The notes: generated by a model from the letters alone, not told the origin. Numbered from the stretch's first letter, positions 26,333-34,045 are shown. The stretch is 64,000 nt of DNA from Salinibacterium sp. G-O1 (GCF_030063305.1 NZ_JASISV010000002.1:868001-932000), one strand, 5' to 3'. Made by a program: numbers and translations.

Positions 26333-27403
26333 ATGACCGCCTTCACCATCGACGACGTGACGATCCCGGACAACATTTCGGCCACCGACGCGAAGGACTT
26401 CATCGACGCCGTCGAGGTCGGCAACACCGTCGAGGCGACCGGCTACGGCACGACGGATCTCAACTACGAGCCAGTTGAAGAACTGCCGCGTTTTCACGAC
26501 CCTCACCAGCCGTCCCGGATGCTCGTCGCCCGGCTCGGCGGCCGCATCGTCGGCCGTGGGATCTACGAGACGCAGGCCGGGGATCAGGCCGACTCCGCGT
26601 GGATCATCGCCGAGGTGCTGCCCGAATTCCGCCGGCAGGGAATCGGCACGGCGCTGTCTGACACGCTCGAGGCGATCGCCGCGTCCGAGGGCAAGAAGAA
26701 GGCCCTTGTCTTCACACCGCTCCCGTCGTTGTCCCCGCACCAGCTGCCGTCGCCGACGGGGTTCGGATCGGTCGACGCCGACCACGCCGATACCAAATTT
26801 CTGCTGTCGCGCGGCTATCGGCTGGAACAGATCGAGCGCGCGAGCAGGCTCACCCTTCCCGTAGATGGGCTTGCCGCTCTCGTGGCCGATGCCGAACGCA
26901 GGAGCGGCGCGGAGTATCTGACGCACTGCTGGGTGGGCCGCACCCCCGAGCGCTGGCTGGAAGGCATCGCTCACCTGTCCACCCGGATGAGCACGGATGC
27001 CCCCACGGCCGGCCTTGAGGAACCAGAAGACGTCTGGACCGTTGAGCGTGTCGTCGAGGCCGACGACCGCCACGAGCGGCTGAATCCGCGAACCTATGTC
27101 GTGGCCGCCGTCGAGCACCTCCCGAGCGCCCGCCTGGTCGGATTCACGGTGCTGTCCGTTCCGCCGCAGGTCGGCAGGGCCGCCGACCAGTATGCGACCC
27201 TCGTGGTTCGGGAGCATCGCGGGCACAGGCTCGGCATGCTGCTGAAGGTCGCGAATCTCGCCCACCTCGAACGAGTTGCGCCGGGGCATCCATCGGTCAT
27301 CACCTTCAACGCCGAGGAGAACCGCCACATGCTCGACGTCAACGAGGCAGTCGGGTTCGTGCCGATCGCGAGCGAAAGCGCCTGGCGCAAAGATCTCGGA
27401 TGA
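26333..27403 (+). CDS. Double-domain GNAT N-acetyltransferase
   Basis: A 356-residue protein with two GNAT folds, like mycothiol synthase and other actinobacterial two-domain acetyltransferases. The first domain has the acetyl-CoA loop EVLPEFRRQGIGTAL (about 95-110). The second has VVREHRGHRLGMLLK (about 290-305) followed by FNAEENRHMLDVNEAVGF. Substrate unknown; mycothiol synthase is possible, but the sequence between domains looks different from what I would expect for MshD. ATG at 26333 has GAGGAGA upstream. It is a single gene between a terminator and a leaderless promoter. Confidence 0.8.
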   Translation: MTAFTIDDVTIPDNISATDAKDFIDAVEVGNTVEATGYGTTDLNYEPVEELPRFHDPHQPSRMLVARLGGRIVGRGIYETQAGDQADSAWIIAEVLPEFRRQGIGTALSDTLEAIAASEGKKKALVFTPLPSLSPHQLPSPTGFGSVDADHADTKFLLSRGYRLEQIERASRLTLPVDGLAALVADAERRSGAEYLTHCWVGRTPERWLEGIAHLSTRMSTDAPTAGLEEPEDVWTVERVVEADDRHERLNPRTYVVAAVEHLPSARLVGFTVLSVPPQVGRAADQYATLVVREHRGHRLGMLLKVANLAHLERVAPGHPSVITFNAEENRHMLDVNEAVGFVPIASESAWRKDLG

Positions 27404-27426
27404 CCGTCACCGCGCGCGCGGTTAGC

Positions 27427-27432
27427 TAGGGT
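27427..27432 (+). promoter_or_regulatory. -10 element of a probable leaderless promoter (DUF4279-like gene)
   Basis: TAGGGT followed by exactly six bases and GTG at 27439; no ribosome binding site. Confidence 0.5.
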
Positions 27433-27438
27433 TGTCGC

Positions 27439-27906
27439 GTGGTCATCGACGGAAAAGCGAGTCTCTCGATCAAGAGCCTCACGCACACGGCAGCGGCCGT
27501 GACAAAGATCCTCGGCCTCGAGCCGACCGCCACGGCGGAACTGGGCGATCCTGTCGGCCGCGTTCGGCCGGGCTCCGACGGAAAGCCGTCAATGCGCGAG
27601 CGCACCCATTCGATCTGGGTGCTCGACTCCCCCGAGACCCTGTCGTCTGAGGAGTCCGACTTCTCCAGCGTGCACGGGCTCATCGACACCCTTCAGACCA
27701 AGCGCAAGGCCCTCGAAAAGCTGCGCGAGCACTACTTCGTCGAGATCGCCTGGAACGGCTACTCCGACCGGATGCAGGCCGGATTCCTCATCCCCTCAGA
27801 CCTGCTCGCGGCGATGGGTGCTCTCGGCATCGACTTCCACGGCCAGGTGTTCTTCAAGCAGACGGGCACGGGCGAGGCCCCGTCCGAGGCCCTGTCAGAC
27901 GACTAG
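27439..27906 (+). CDS. DUF4279-like hypothetical protein
   Basis: A 155-residue cytoplasmic protein that resembles the DUF4279 family: an ACT-like N-terminal half (SLTHTAAAVTKILGLEPTAT), a conserved WVLDSPE segment, and FVEIAWNGYSDRMQAGFLI with LGIDFHGQVFF near the end. No function is established. GTG start. Its stop codon coincides with the first base triplet of a 53-bp copy of the mutM 3' end, meaning that it probably once converged directly with mutM. Confidence 0.6.
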   Translation: MVIDGKASLSIKSLTHTAAAVTKILGLEPTATAELGDPVGRVRPGSDGKPSMRERTHSIWVLDSPETLSSEESDFSSVHGLIDTLQTKRKALEKLREHYFVEIAWNGYSDRMQAGFLIPSDLLAAMGALGIDFHGQVFFKQTGTGEAPSEALSDD

Positions 27907-27955
27907 CGCACCCTCTGGCAGTGGGCGCAGAAGTGCGACCCACGGTTCATGAATG
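27903..27955. repeat. 53-bp direct repeat, left copy (duplicated mutM 3' end)
   Basis: Identical over 53 bases to 28928-28980, where it encodes the last residues of MutM. The two copies are 1025 bp apart and flank the lipoprotein island. Confidence 0.9.
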
Positions 27956-28030
27956 CGGAGTCTCGATCGAGACGGCCGACGGGGTCGCCGTCGGTGACGA
28001 CATCGACGCTCTCTCAGCGCGAAATCCCGC
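27956..28030 (+). pseudogene. Fragment of a lipoprotein paralogue
   Basis: In frame with 27921 this stretch reads GVSIETADGVAVGDDIDAL, closely similar to GGVIVETTDGVVVGDEIAKV in the intact lipoprotein at 28245. It lacks any N-terminal part and abuts the duplicated mutM fragment, so it is best read as the remnant of a decayed paralogue. The rest of 28031-28121 shows no recognisable coding signal. Confidence 0.6.
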
Positions 28031-28109
28031 CAAAACGGGCAGCTACGTCAACACCGCGACTGGTGTATTGCAGTCCCGTAACGAGCCGCGCTACGGTCGC
28101 AGGCAGCGA

Positions 28110-28115
28110 TACAGT
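28110..28115 (+). promoter_or_regulatory. -10 element upstream of the lipoprotein leader ORF
   Basis: TACAGT followed by exactly six bases and ATG at 28122, the leaderless geometry seen elsewhere in the window. Confidence 0.4.
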
Positions 28116-28121
28116 CAGGCC

Positions 28122-28244
28122 ATGACAAGAATGCGACACTCCCTCGTTTTCGCCGGTTCGCGACGCGGCGAGGCAGCTCTGCCAACGGTGAGCCGCTGGG
28201 TCACTGTTACCCCAGCGCCCAACGCCGACCGACGGGACGCGTAG
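28122..28244 (+). CDS. Short leader ORF coupled to the lipoprotein gene
   Basis: A 40-residue reading frame (MTRMRHSLVFAGSRRGEAAL at its start, Arg-rich) with a leaderless-type -10 box. Its TAG stop touches the ATG of the lipoprotein gene. It could be a leader peptide that delivers ribosomes to the next start, or the decayed signal-peptide region of the lost paralogue. No similarity recognised. Confidence 0.3.
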   Translation: MTRMRHSLVFAGSRRGEAALPTVSRWVTVTPAPNADRRDA

Positions 28245-28931
28245 ATGTCGCGTTTTCGACTGCCCCTCGCGCTCTCGGCGATCTTGTGTGCGCTCGTACT
28301 GGTGGCGTGTTCGGCCTCTCTGGATCCCACATCAACGGCGAGCCCGAACAGTCAGGTCACTCCATCACCCTCGGCGGAGCAAGAGCCCGCAACGGCTGCA
28401 AAACTGACGCTGTCGTCGACCTCATTCACGATCGTCAATTCCGATGGAAGCAGAGGAGCCACATTCAGCTTCTTCGATTCTGTAGATCCCGTGGTTGCCG
28501 CTCTCACCACGGCCTTCGGATTCGAGCCTGTTCTCACGGATGTACCTGATGTCTCTGAGGGATATCCGTACAGATTCTTCGACTGGGGAAAATTCCGTCT
28601 TCACGATGATTCTGCTCAGGCCGAGGCCATAGGGCCGTTGATGTTCAGGTTTTCGGTTGCGACGACAGAGCCTCAGACCGGCGGCGTGATTGTTGAGACG
28701 ACGGACGGCGTGGTTGTGGGAGACGAAATTGCCAAGGTTTCACAGTTGTATCCGGATGTGACGCCTGAACTTCTTTCGGACGGACAGGAGTACTACAGCT
28801 TCGAGACCGATGTCGTTTTCGCCTCCGATGCCGACGGAACCCAAGTCCCATACCGGGTTTTGGTGCGAGCAATTGCCGGCCAGGAGGTTGATTTGATCTT
28901 TGCTCCCGATGGAGGACCTGGTCGTTTCTAG
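28245..28931 (+). CDS. Hypothetical secreted lipoprotein
   Basis: A 228-residue predicted lipoprotein with signal peptide and lipobox LVACS (cysteine near residue 22), then a Thr/Ser/Pro-rich linker (23-50) and a globular domain of unknown family. The domain contains a GGVIVETTDGVVVGDEI segment, which is repeated in the remnant upstream. Base composition looks less GC-rich than the flanking core genes. Its stop codon is formed by the CTAG that starts the right copy of the 53-bp repeat, so the gene 3' end is exactly at the duplication boundary. Probably acquired horizontally. Confidence 0.7.
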   Translation: MSRFRLPLALSAILCALVLVACSASLDPTSTASPNSQVTPSPSAEQEPATAAKLTLSSTSFTIVNSDGSRGATFSFFDSVDPVVAALTTAFGFEPVLTDVPDVSEGYPYRFFDWGKFRLHDDSAQAEAIGPLMFRFSVATTEPQTGGVIVETTDGVVVGDEIAKVSQLYPDVTPELLSDGQEYYSFETDVVFASDADGTQVPYRVLVRAIAGQEVDLIFAPDGGPGRF

Positions 28932-28980
28932 CGCACCCTCTGGCAGTGGGCGCAGAAGTGCGACCCACGGTTCATGAATG
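28928..28980. repeat. 53-bp direct repeat, right copy (authentic mutM 3' end)
   Basis: Perfect copy of 27903-27955. Here it is the functional end of mutM, including the stop codon and the last zinc-finger residues. Confidence 0.9.
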
Positions 28981-29950
28981 ATTCGCGGATGATCGGCCGA
29001 CCACATCGCGGGCATGACTCCCCCTGCCGACCGTACGCGTTCAGCGAGTGGGCGAAGTAGCCGGACTGCCCGTTCACATTCAGGTACTGCGCGTCGAAGC
29101 TCGTTCCTCCCTCGGCGAGTGCTTTGCGCAGCACGAGGCGCACCTCGGCGAGCAGCAGTTTCGCGCGGGCTCGGCTCAGTGTCCCGGTCGGCTGGTCGTA
29201 GTGCACCCGCGCGGCCCACAGCGCCTCATCCGCATAGATGTTGCCGATGCCGCTGATCAGGGTCTGGTCGAGCATCGCCCGCTTGACCGTGGTGTTCTTG
29301 CGGGCGAGCCGCGTCAGAAACAGGGCGTCGTTGAACCGCTCATCCAGAGGATCTCGCGCGATGTGCACCACCTTCGATGGCACAGAGTCCCCGCCATCCA
29401 CGGAGGGCACGAGACCGTCAATGGCCATGGAGCCGAAGATGCGCTGGTCGACAAAGTTGAGCCGTAGCGGCCCGTGCTCGGGATGGCGCAGGTCGACGCG
29501 GATTCTCGTGCGCGCGTCATCCGTCGCCGTGTCCCGCAGCAGCACCTGGCCGCTCATGCCGAGGTGAGTCACGAGCGCCTCCGTTGGAAATTCAGGAGAT
29601 CCGCTCACGCCCGGCGACGGCGGTGCCGCGAACGCGCGGCCCTGCCCGGGTGCAACGGGAGCCGCGTCCGGGATTTCCTGAATTTCCGAAGGGGGTGGGG
29701 ACGACCGCGGTGGGGGCGGGAGTGCCAGGGGCGACTGCGGCGGGGGCGACAGCGGGATCCACATGAACTTGCCGCGACGCAGGGGCGCGAGCATGGTGCG
29801 TCCGGTGAGGCGGTCGATGAAGTCCTCGGCGGGGCCATCGTGGCGGCGCAGGGAGCGCTCATCGAAGACGGTGACGGATTCCACGCGCGCGCCGGTGACG
29901 GCGGGCTCGAGTCCCGCGCGCACCACCTCGACTTCGGGCAGCTCGGGCAC
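28928..29950 (-). CDS. mutM: Formamidopyrimidine-DNA glycosylase, with Pro-rich insertion
   Basis: Bifunctional glycosylase/AP lyase that removes 8-oxoguanine. Catalytic P2 and E3 (PELPEVEVV), K61 in RRGKFMW, the H2TH region (LISGIGNIYADEALW) and the zinc finger CPRCGRP ... FCAHCQ are intact. The protein is 340 residues, roughly 50 longer than usual. The excess is a Pro/Ser/Ala-rich insert at about 69-123 between the MWIPLS strand and EALVTHLGMSGQ, much of it encoded by a palindromic repeat. GTG start at 29950, two bases after the rnc stop. Confidence 0.94.
   Translation of the reverse strand: MPELPEVEVVRAGLEPAVTGARVESVTVFDERSLRRHDGPAEDFIDRLTGRTMLAPLRRGKFMWIPLSPPPQSPLALPPPPRSSPPPSEIQEIPDAAPVAPGQGRAFAAPPSPGVSGSPEFPTEALVTHLGMSGQVLLRDTATDDARTRIRVDLRHPEHGPLRLNFVDQRIFGSMAIDGLVPSVDGGDSVPSKVVHIARDPLDERFNDALFLTRLARKNTTVKRAMLDQTLISGIGNIYADEALWAARVHYDQPTGTLSRARAKLLLAEVRLVLRKALAEGGTSFDAQYLNVNGQSGYFAHSLNAYGRQGESCPRCGRPIIRESFMNRGSHFCAHCQRVR
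29581..29692. repeat. Palindromic repeat element, copy 3 (in frame inside mutM)
   Basis: Inverted repeats of 22 bp: GGATTTCCTGAATTTCCGAA-GG at 29671-29692 and its imperfect complement at 29581-29602 (three mismatches). They enclose a 68-bp GC-rich core. Through mutM the arms encode PSEIQEIP and GSPEFP. The arm shares GGAAATTCAGGA with copy 2. Confidence 0.8.
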
Positions 29951-29952
29951 GG

Positions 29953-30642
29953 TCAGGTGGCGGGTGTCTGCAGCAGGGTCCAGGCCTGGAGGGCCGCGGC
30001 CATCTCCGCGTGCTTCTTGCTGGAGCCATCCCCGGCGGCGATCGGGTCTGTGCCCAGCAGCACCGTCGCGTGAAAACGCTTCGAATGATCGGGGCCGCTG
30101 TCAGAGACCTGGTAGCTCGGAAGACCTCGTCCGAGTCTGGCCGCCAGCTCCTGCAGGCTGGTCTTCGGATCCATGGATGCGCCGAACCGGTCAGGGTTCT
30201 CCAGCAGCGGGCGGATCAGACGCAGCACGAGAGCGGTTGCGGCCTCTCCCCCGAGGTCGAGGTAGGTGGCCCCGATGAGAGCCTCGAGAGTGTCGGCGAG
30301 GATCGACGACTTGTCGCGACCTCCGGTGAGCTCCTCTCCGCGACCGAGACGGATGTACGCCCCGAGGCCGATCGAGCGCGCGACTTCGGCGAGGGCGACG
30401 CTGGACACCAGGCTCGCGCGGCGCTTGGCAAGCTCACCCTCGTCCAGCTGCGGATTCTCCGTGTAGAGCATGACCGTGACGGCCTGGCCCAGGATCGAGT
30501 CGCCGAGGAACTCGAGGCGCTCGTTGTGGGCGAGCCCGCCGTTCTCGTACGCGAAAGACCTGTGGGTCAGCGCTAGTTCAAAGAGTCCGGGCGCGACAAT
30601 GACGCCGAGTACGGACGATAGTTCGTCAGTGTTCGGCGTCAT
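29953..30642 (-). CDS. rnc: Ribonuclease III
   Basis: Double-strand-specific endoribonuclease for rRNA and mRNA processing. The 229 residues contain the signature HNERLEFLGDSILG (about 39-52), the second catalytic acidic motif DTLEALIGATYLDLGG and a C-terminal dsRNA-binding domain (DPKTSLQELAARLG, GDGSSKKHAEMAAA). ATG at 30642 lies 33 bases after rpmF. It forms the conserved DUF177-rpmF-rnc-mutM order. Confidence 0.95.
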   Translation of the reverse strand: MTPNTDELSSVLGVIVAPGLFELALTHRSFAYENGGLAHNERLEFLGDSILGQAVTVMLYTENPQLDEGELAKRRASLVSSVALAEVARSIGLGAYIRLGRGEELTGGRDKSSILADTLEALIGATYLDLGGEAATALVLRLIRPLLENPDRFGASMDPKTSLQELAARLGRGLPSYQVSDSGPDHSKRFHATVLLGTDPIAAGDGSSKKHAEMAAALQAWTLLQTPAT

Positions 30643-30675
30643 GATCGGCTACGCGTAGTGAAGCAGACCGATTCG

Positions 30676-30879
30676 TTATACGTCGGCGACCTTGCGGCCC
30701 TTGTACTCCATGTACAGGGCGGTGCCGGTCGAGTCTTCAACGACCTTCGCGCGGTGCGGGAGGCTGTAAACGGTCTTGCCGTTCTCGATGGTCTTGACAA
30801 GCGTGGGGGCGGTGGCCTTCCACTGGGCGCGGCGCATGCGGGTCGATGCCCGCGACATTTTGCGCTTCGGTACAGCCAT
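30676..30879 (-). CDS. rpmF: 50S ribosomal protein L32 (bL32)
   Basis: A 67-residue ribosomal protein starting [20 protein letters not shown], typical of L32. The zinc-binding cysteines found in some L32 forms are absent, so this is the Zn-independent type. It starts three bases after the DUF177 stop and is coupled to it. Confidence 0.95.
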   Translation of the reverse strand: MAVPKRKMSRASTRMRRAQWKATAPTLVKTIENGKTVYSLPHRAKVVEDSTGTALYMEYKGRKVADV

Positions 30880-30881
30880 GG

Positions 30882-31433
30882 CTAACTCTTCTCTTCGTCT
30901 GTGGTGATGGTGTCGTTCAGGTTGTCGAGCCCGGCAAGCGCCGCCCATCGTGGATCGACGGGAGCCTCATGCTCATGACCCGGGTTGTCCAGAAGCCGCA
31001 CCCCACACTCTGGGCACAGGCCGAGGCAATCTTCCTGACAGACCGGTTGGAACGGCAGTGACAGCACTACCGCATCCCTGACCACTGGTTCCAGGTCGAC
31101 GTGGTCGTCGTGAACCATATAGTCAAAAGCTTCGTCAAAAGAATACGCGAAAAGCTCCTGGAATTCGACCCGAACCGGAAGCTGCACGTCTGTGAGGCAC
31201 CGAACGCACTCTCCTTCGGCCGTAGAACGCAGTTTTCCGGAGATAAGAATGCCGTCGTGCAGCGACTCAAAGCGGGCGTCGATGTGCATCTTCGCGCCGG
31301 TTTTCACACCGATGACGGCATTTCCGAAGCCTTCTGGCACGTCGAAGTCGAGGTCTTTCTCGCGCATCTCGCCCGGGCGGTGCATGAGGTCGTAGACCGC
31401 AACGGTGTATGGGGTCTGAATGAGATGTGACAC
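30882..31433 (-). CDS. DUF177/YceD family protein
   Basis: A 183-residue YceD-like protein, almost always found before rpmF and implicated in 23S rRNA biogenesis. Cysteines in GECVRCL and in [14 protein letters not shown] suggest zinc binding. GTG at 31433 was chosen because [15 protein letters not shown] matches the family opening and because TAGAAT lies eight bases upstream. The much longer open frame upstream is antisense to the aminotransferase and not coding. Confidence 0.9.
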   Translation of the reverse strand: MSHLIQTPYTVAVYDLMHRPGEMREKDLDFDVPEGFGNAVIGVKTGAKMHIDARFESLHDGILISGKLRSTAEGECVRCLTDVQLPVRVEFQELFAYSFDEAFDYMVHDDHVDLEPVVRDAVVLSLPFQPVCQEDCLGLCPECGVRLLDNPGHEHEAPVDPRWAALAGLDNLNDTITTDEEKS

Positions 31434-31441
31434 GAGAGACG

Positions 31442-31447
31442 ATTCTA
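31442..31447 (-). promoter_or_regulatory. -10 element upstream of DUF177
   Basis: Minus-strand TAGAAT eight bases before the GTG at 31433, giving no or almost no leader for the DUF177-rpmF-rnc-mutM operon. Confidence 0.45.
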
Positions 31448-31501
31448 CGCTTTCGGGCAGGATGGCGCTCCCAGGCGCCGGGGACGGGTCGAGCGGGCCC
31501 G

Positions 31502-32818
31502 CTACAGGCCCTTCTCGACCTCCGTGAAGGCTTCGTCGTAGATCGACAGCGCGTGCGCAACCTGGTCGGCTGTGACGATGCACGGCGGCACCACGTGAAT
31601 GCGGTTGTCGGCGGCGAAGGGCAACAGCCCGCGGGCCATCAGCGCCTTCTTCAGCTGCAGGATGACCCCACCGGAAACCGCCTGACGCGACTCGCGGTCG
31701 TCCACAAGGTCGAGGGCCCAGAAGACCCCAAGACCGCGCACGTCGCCGATGAGCTCGTGCTTCTGCGCGAGCTCGGCCAGCCCCGGTGCGAGGTGATCGG
31801 TTCCGATGGTGCGGGCATTCTCGATCACGCCGTCGGCATCCATCGCGTCGATCGAGCCGACGATCGACGCCATGGCCAGCGGGTGGCCGGAGTAGGTGAG
31901 CCCGCCGGGAAAGACCTGAGTCTCGAACTCGTTGGCGATCGAATCGGACATCAGCACGCCGCCCACGGGCACGTACCCCGAGTTGACGCCCTTCGCGAAC
32001 GAGACGAGGTCTGGCACCACGTCGAAGCCCTGCCAGGCGAACCACTCGCCCGTGCGTCCGAACCCGCACATGACCTCGTCCAGGATGAGCAGGATGCCGT
32101 ACTTGTCGCACAGCGCGCGCACGCCGGGAAGGTAGCCAGCGGGCGGCACGATCACCCCTGCGGTGCCTGGCACAGTCTCGAGCAGGATGGCGGCGATGGT
32201 GGATGACCCCTCGGAAACGATCACGCGCTCGAGGTGCTGCAGCGCACGCTCGCACTCCTGCTCCTCGGATGTCGACCAGAACTCGGAGCGGTACTCGAAC
32301 GGGCCGAAGAAGTGCACGTGGCCCCGGGCGAACTCGTTGGGCATGCGGCGCCAGTCGCCGGTGGCCACGATCGCGGCTCCCGTGTTGCCGTGGTACGAGC
32401 GGTAGGTGGAGAGGACCTTGTCACGGCCGGTGGTGAGGCGCGCCATCCGGATGGCGTTCTCGTTAGCATCCGCACCACCATTGGTGAAGAAGACTTTGCT
32501 GAAGTGCGAGTCGGCTTTGGCGACGATGCGCTGCGCTGCCTCGCCTCGCGCGAGGTTGGCAGCGGCGGGGGCCACGGTGGTCAGGATGTCGGCCTGCGCC
32601 TTAATCGCGTCGACGATGGCCGGATGCTGGTGACCCATGTTCGTGTTCACGAGCTGGCTGGAGAAGTCGAGGAAGGTGTTGCCGTCGAAGTCCCACACCT
32701 CACAACCCTTGCCGCCGGCGATCACCATCGGTGTGAGCGCACCCTGGGCGGACCAGGAGTGGAAGACGTGCGCCCGGTCGAGATCGTAGGCGCGTGTACC
32801 GTCAGCAGAAGTCATCAT
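31502..32818 (-). CDS. Class III PLP aminotransferase (probable beta-alanine or related omega-aminotransferase)
   Basis: A 438-residue class III aminotransferase. The PLP lysine lies in LVSFAKGVNSGYVPVGG, the cofactor Asp in ILDEVMCGFGRTG, and the NGGADANENAIRMAR motif binds phosphate. As last gene of a ureidopropionase/hydantoinase operon it probably transaminates the end product, beta-alanine from uracil or 3-aminoisobutyrate from thymine. Taurine- and GABA-type enzymes have similar sequences. Starts at ATG 32818 or the adjacent ATG 32815, after AAGGA. A hairpin separates it from the binding-protein gene. Confidence 0.83.
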   Translation of the reverse strand: MMTSADGTRAYDLDRAHVFHSWSAQGALTPMVIAGGKGCEVWDFDGNTFLDFSSQLVNTNMGHQHPAIVDAIKAQADILTTVAPAAANLARGEAAQRIVAKADSHFSKVFFTNGGADANENAIRMARLTTGRDKVLSTYRSYHGNTGAAIVATGDWRRMPNEFARGHVHFFGPFEYRSEFWSTSEEQECERALQHLERVIVSEGSSTIAAILLETVPGTAGVIVPPAGYLPGVRALCDKYGILLILDEVMCGFGRTGEWFAWQGFDVVPDLVSFAKGVNSGYVPVGGVLMSDSIANEFETQVFPGGLTYSGHPLAMASIVGSIDAMDADGVIENARTIGTDHLAPGLAELAQKHELIGDVRGLGVFWALDLVDDRESRQAVSGGVILQLKKALMARGLLPFAADNRIHVVPPCIVTADQVAHALSIYDEAFTEVEKGL

Positions 32819-32836
32819 TGATCCTTATAGAAAGCG

Positions 32837-32866
32837 GTGGAGGGCCGGCCGAAGCCGACCCTCCAC
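32837..32866 (-). terminator. Intra-operon hairpin between binding protein and aminotransferase genes
   Basis: A 13-bp stem (GTGGAGGGCCGGC with its complement, one mismatch) around CGAA, 12 bases after the binding-protein stop on the minus strand. It may cut readthrough or protect the 3' end of the upstream message. Confidence 0.55.
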
Positions 32867-32878
32867 ACTGTATTACGG

Positions 32879-34045
32879 TTACTGGCCGCCCTCGGTGAGC
32901 ACGACGTCGATCGGAGCGTATTCGCCATCGACGACGACGCCCTCATCTGCGAGCTCGGCGAGCGCGGTCTCGATGTACTTGTTCGAGTACGCGGAGGTGG
33001 CGGGCTCGCCGGTGATGAGGTTGATGCCGTCCTGGTTGACGGCCGCCAACGCACCCTTGATCGTCTTGCTCCATGCTGAGGCGTCGATGACACCGAAGTC
33101 ACCGCCGGCCCAGATGAGCTTGTTGACCTCGTTCATCTGCCACGTCTGGTGGACGGGACCGACCGGGAAGGCTGCTTCGGCGTTGATCGCGGCGTTGTAC
33201 GTGATCGACGCGGCCTCTTCTGGGTTGTCGCGAGCGAAGATCCAGCCCTTCGTGACGGCCTTGAGGAAGCGGACGGCGGCATCGGCATATGCCGGGTCGT
33301 CGAGCCTGGCCGTGTCGGCCCAGATCGCATCCTGAAGCATGGCGCCATCGGTGTCTTCGTACGAGACGACGTCGAAGTCTTCGGGCTGGTAGAGCTTGCC
33401 TGTGGTCGGGTTGACGACCTCAAGAATCTGCGCCCACTCGTTGTAGGTCATCGCCTGGGCGGCGTCGACGTCACCATCAAGCAGGGCGTTCATCGAGAAG
33501 TCCTGCGTTGTGATGGAGACCGACGAGGCGTCGAGCCCGTCGGCGGCCATCGCTGCGAAGATCTCCCACTCGTTGCCGAAGCCCCACGATCCGATGCGCT
33601 TGCCCTCGAAGTCCGCGACGTCCGTAAGCCCGTCGCCCTTGAACGACACCTGGAGCGTGCCCGACTTCTGGTAGACCTGCGCGATGTCCGTGAGCTCTGC
33701 ACCCGTTGCCTCGAGTGTGCCGAGAACCTTGGGAACCCACGCCACGGCGAAGTCGACGTCGCCTGCCACGAGGGCATCCTGCGGAACGATATCGCCGCCG
33801 GAGGGGATGATGTCGACGTTGTCGAAACCTTCCTCCTCGAAGTAGCCCTGGTCGAGAGCCACGTAGTATCCCGCGAACTGCGCCTGCGGCAGCCACTGCA
33901 GCTGGAGGCTTATATCGGTGATCGGCTCAAAGTCGCCCGAATCCGTGCTGGTGTCGGTTGCCGGTGCCGTGCACGCGCTGAGCGCGATCGCGGCGATGGC
34001 TGCGACTGATGTGACGGTCAGGCCACGCCTGGTGCTGTGTCTCAT
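32879..34045 (-). CDS. ABC transporter substrate-binding lipoprotein (NMT1/THI5 family)
   Basis: A 388-residue lipoprotein (signal peptide ending ALSACTAP) with the NMT1/THI5-like fold (LQLQWLPQAQFAGYYVALDQ, GDVDFAVAW, IGSWGFGNEWEIF). Relatives bind hydroxymethylpyrimidine, riboflavin, sulfonates or related nitrogen compounds. Beside a hydantoinase and a ureidopropionase, a pyrimidine or hydantoin ligand is most likely. ATG at 34045 with AAAGG upstream is preferred over a codon 26 residues earlier because it places the signal peptide at the terminus. Confidence 0.87.
   Translation of the reverse strand: MRHSTRRGLTVTSVAAIAAIALSACTAPATDTSTDSGDFEPITDISLQLQWLPQAQFAGYYVALDQGYFEEEGFDNVDIIPSGGDIVPQDALVAGDVDFAVAWVPKVLGTLEATGAELTDIAQVYQKSGTLQVSFKGDGLTDVADFEGKRIGSWGFGNEWEIFAAMAADGLDASSVSITTQDFSMNALLDGDVDAAQAMTYNEWAQILEVVNPTTGKLYQPEDFDVVSYEDTDGAMLQDAIWADTARLDDPAYADAAVRFLKAVTKGWIFARDNPEEAASITYNAAINAEAAFPVGPVHQTWQMNEVNKLIWAGGDFGVIDASAWSKTIKGALAAVNQDGINLITGEPATSAYSNKYIETALAELADEGVVVDGEYAPIDVVLTEGGQ

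Noticed and set aside
31434-32255. Long Arg-rich reading frame joined to DUF177
   Set aside because: It is an out-of-frame shadow of the aminotransferase; DUF177 homology begins at GTG 31433.
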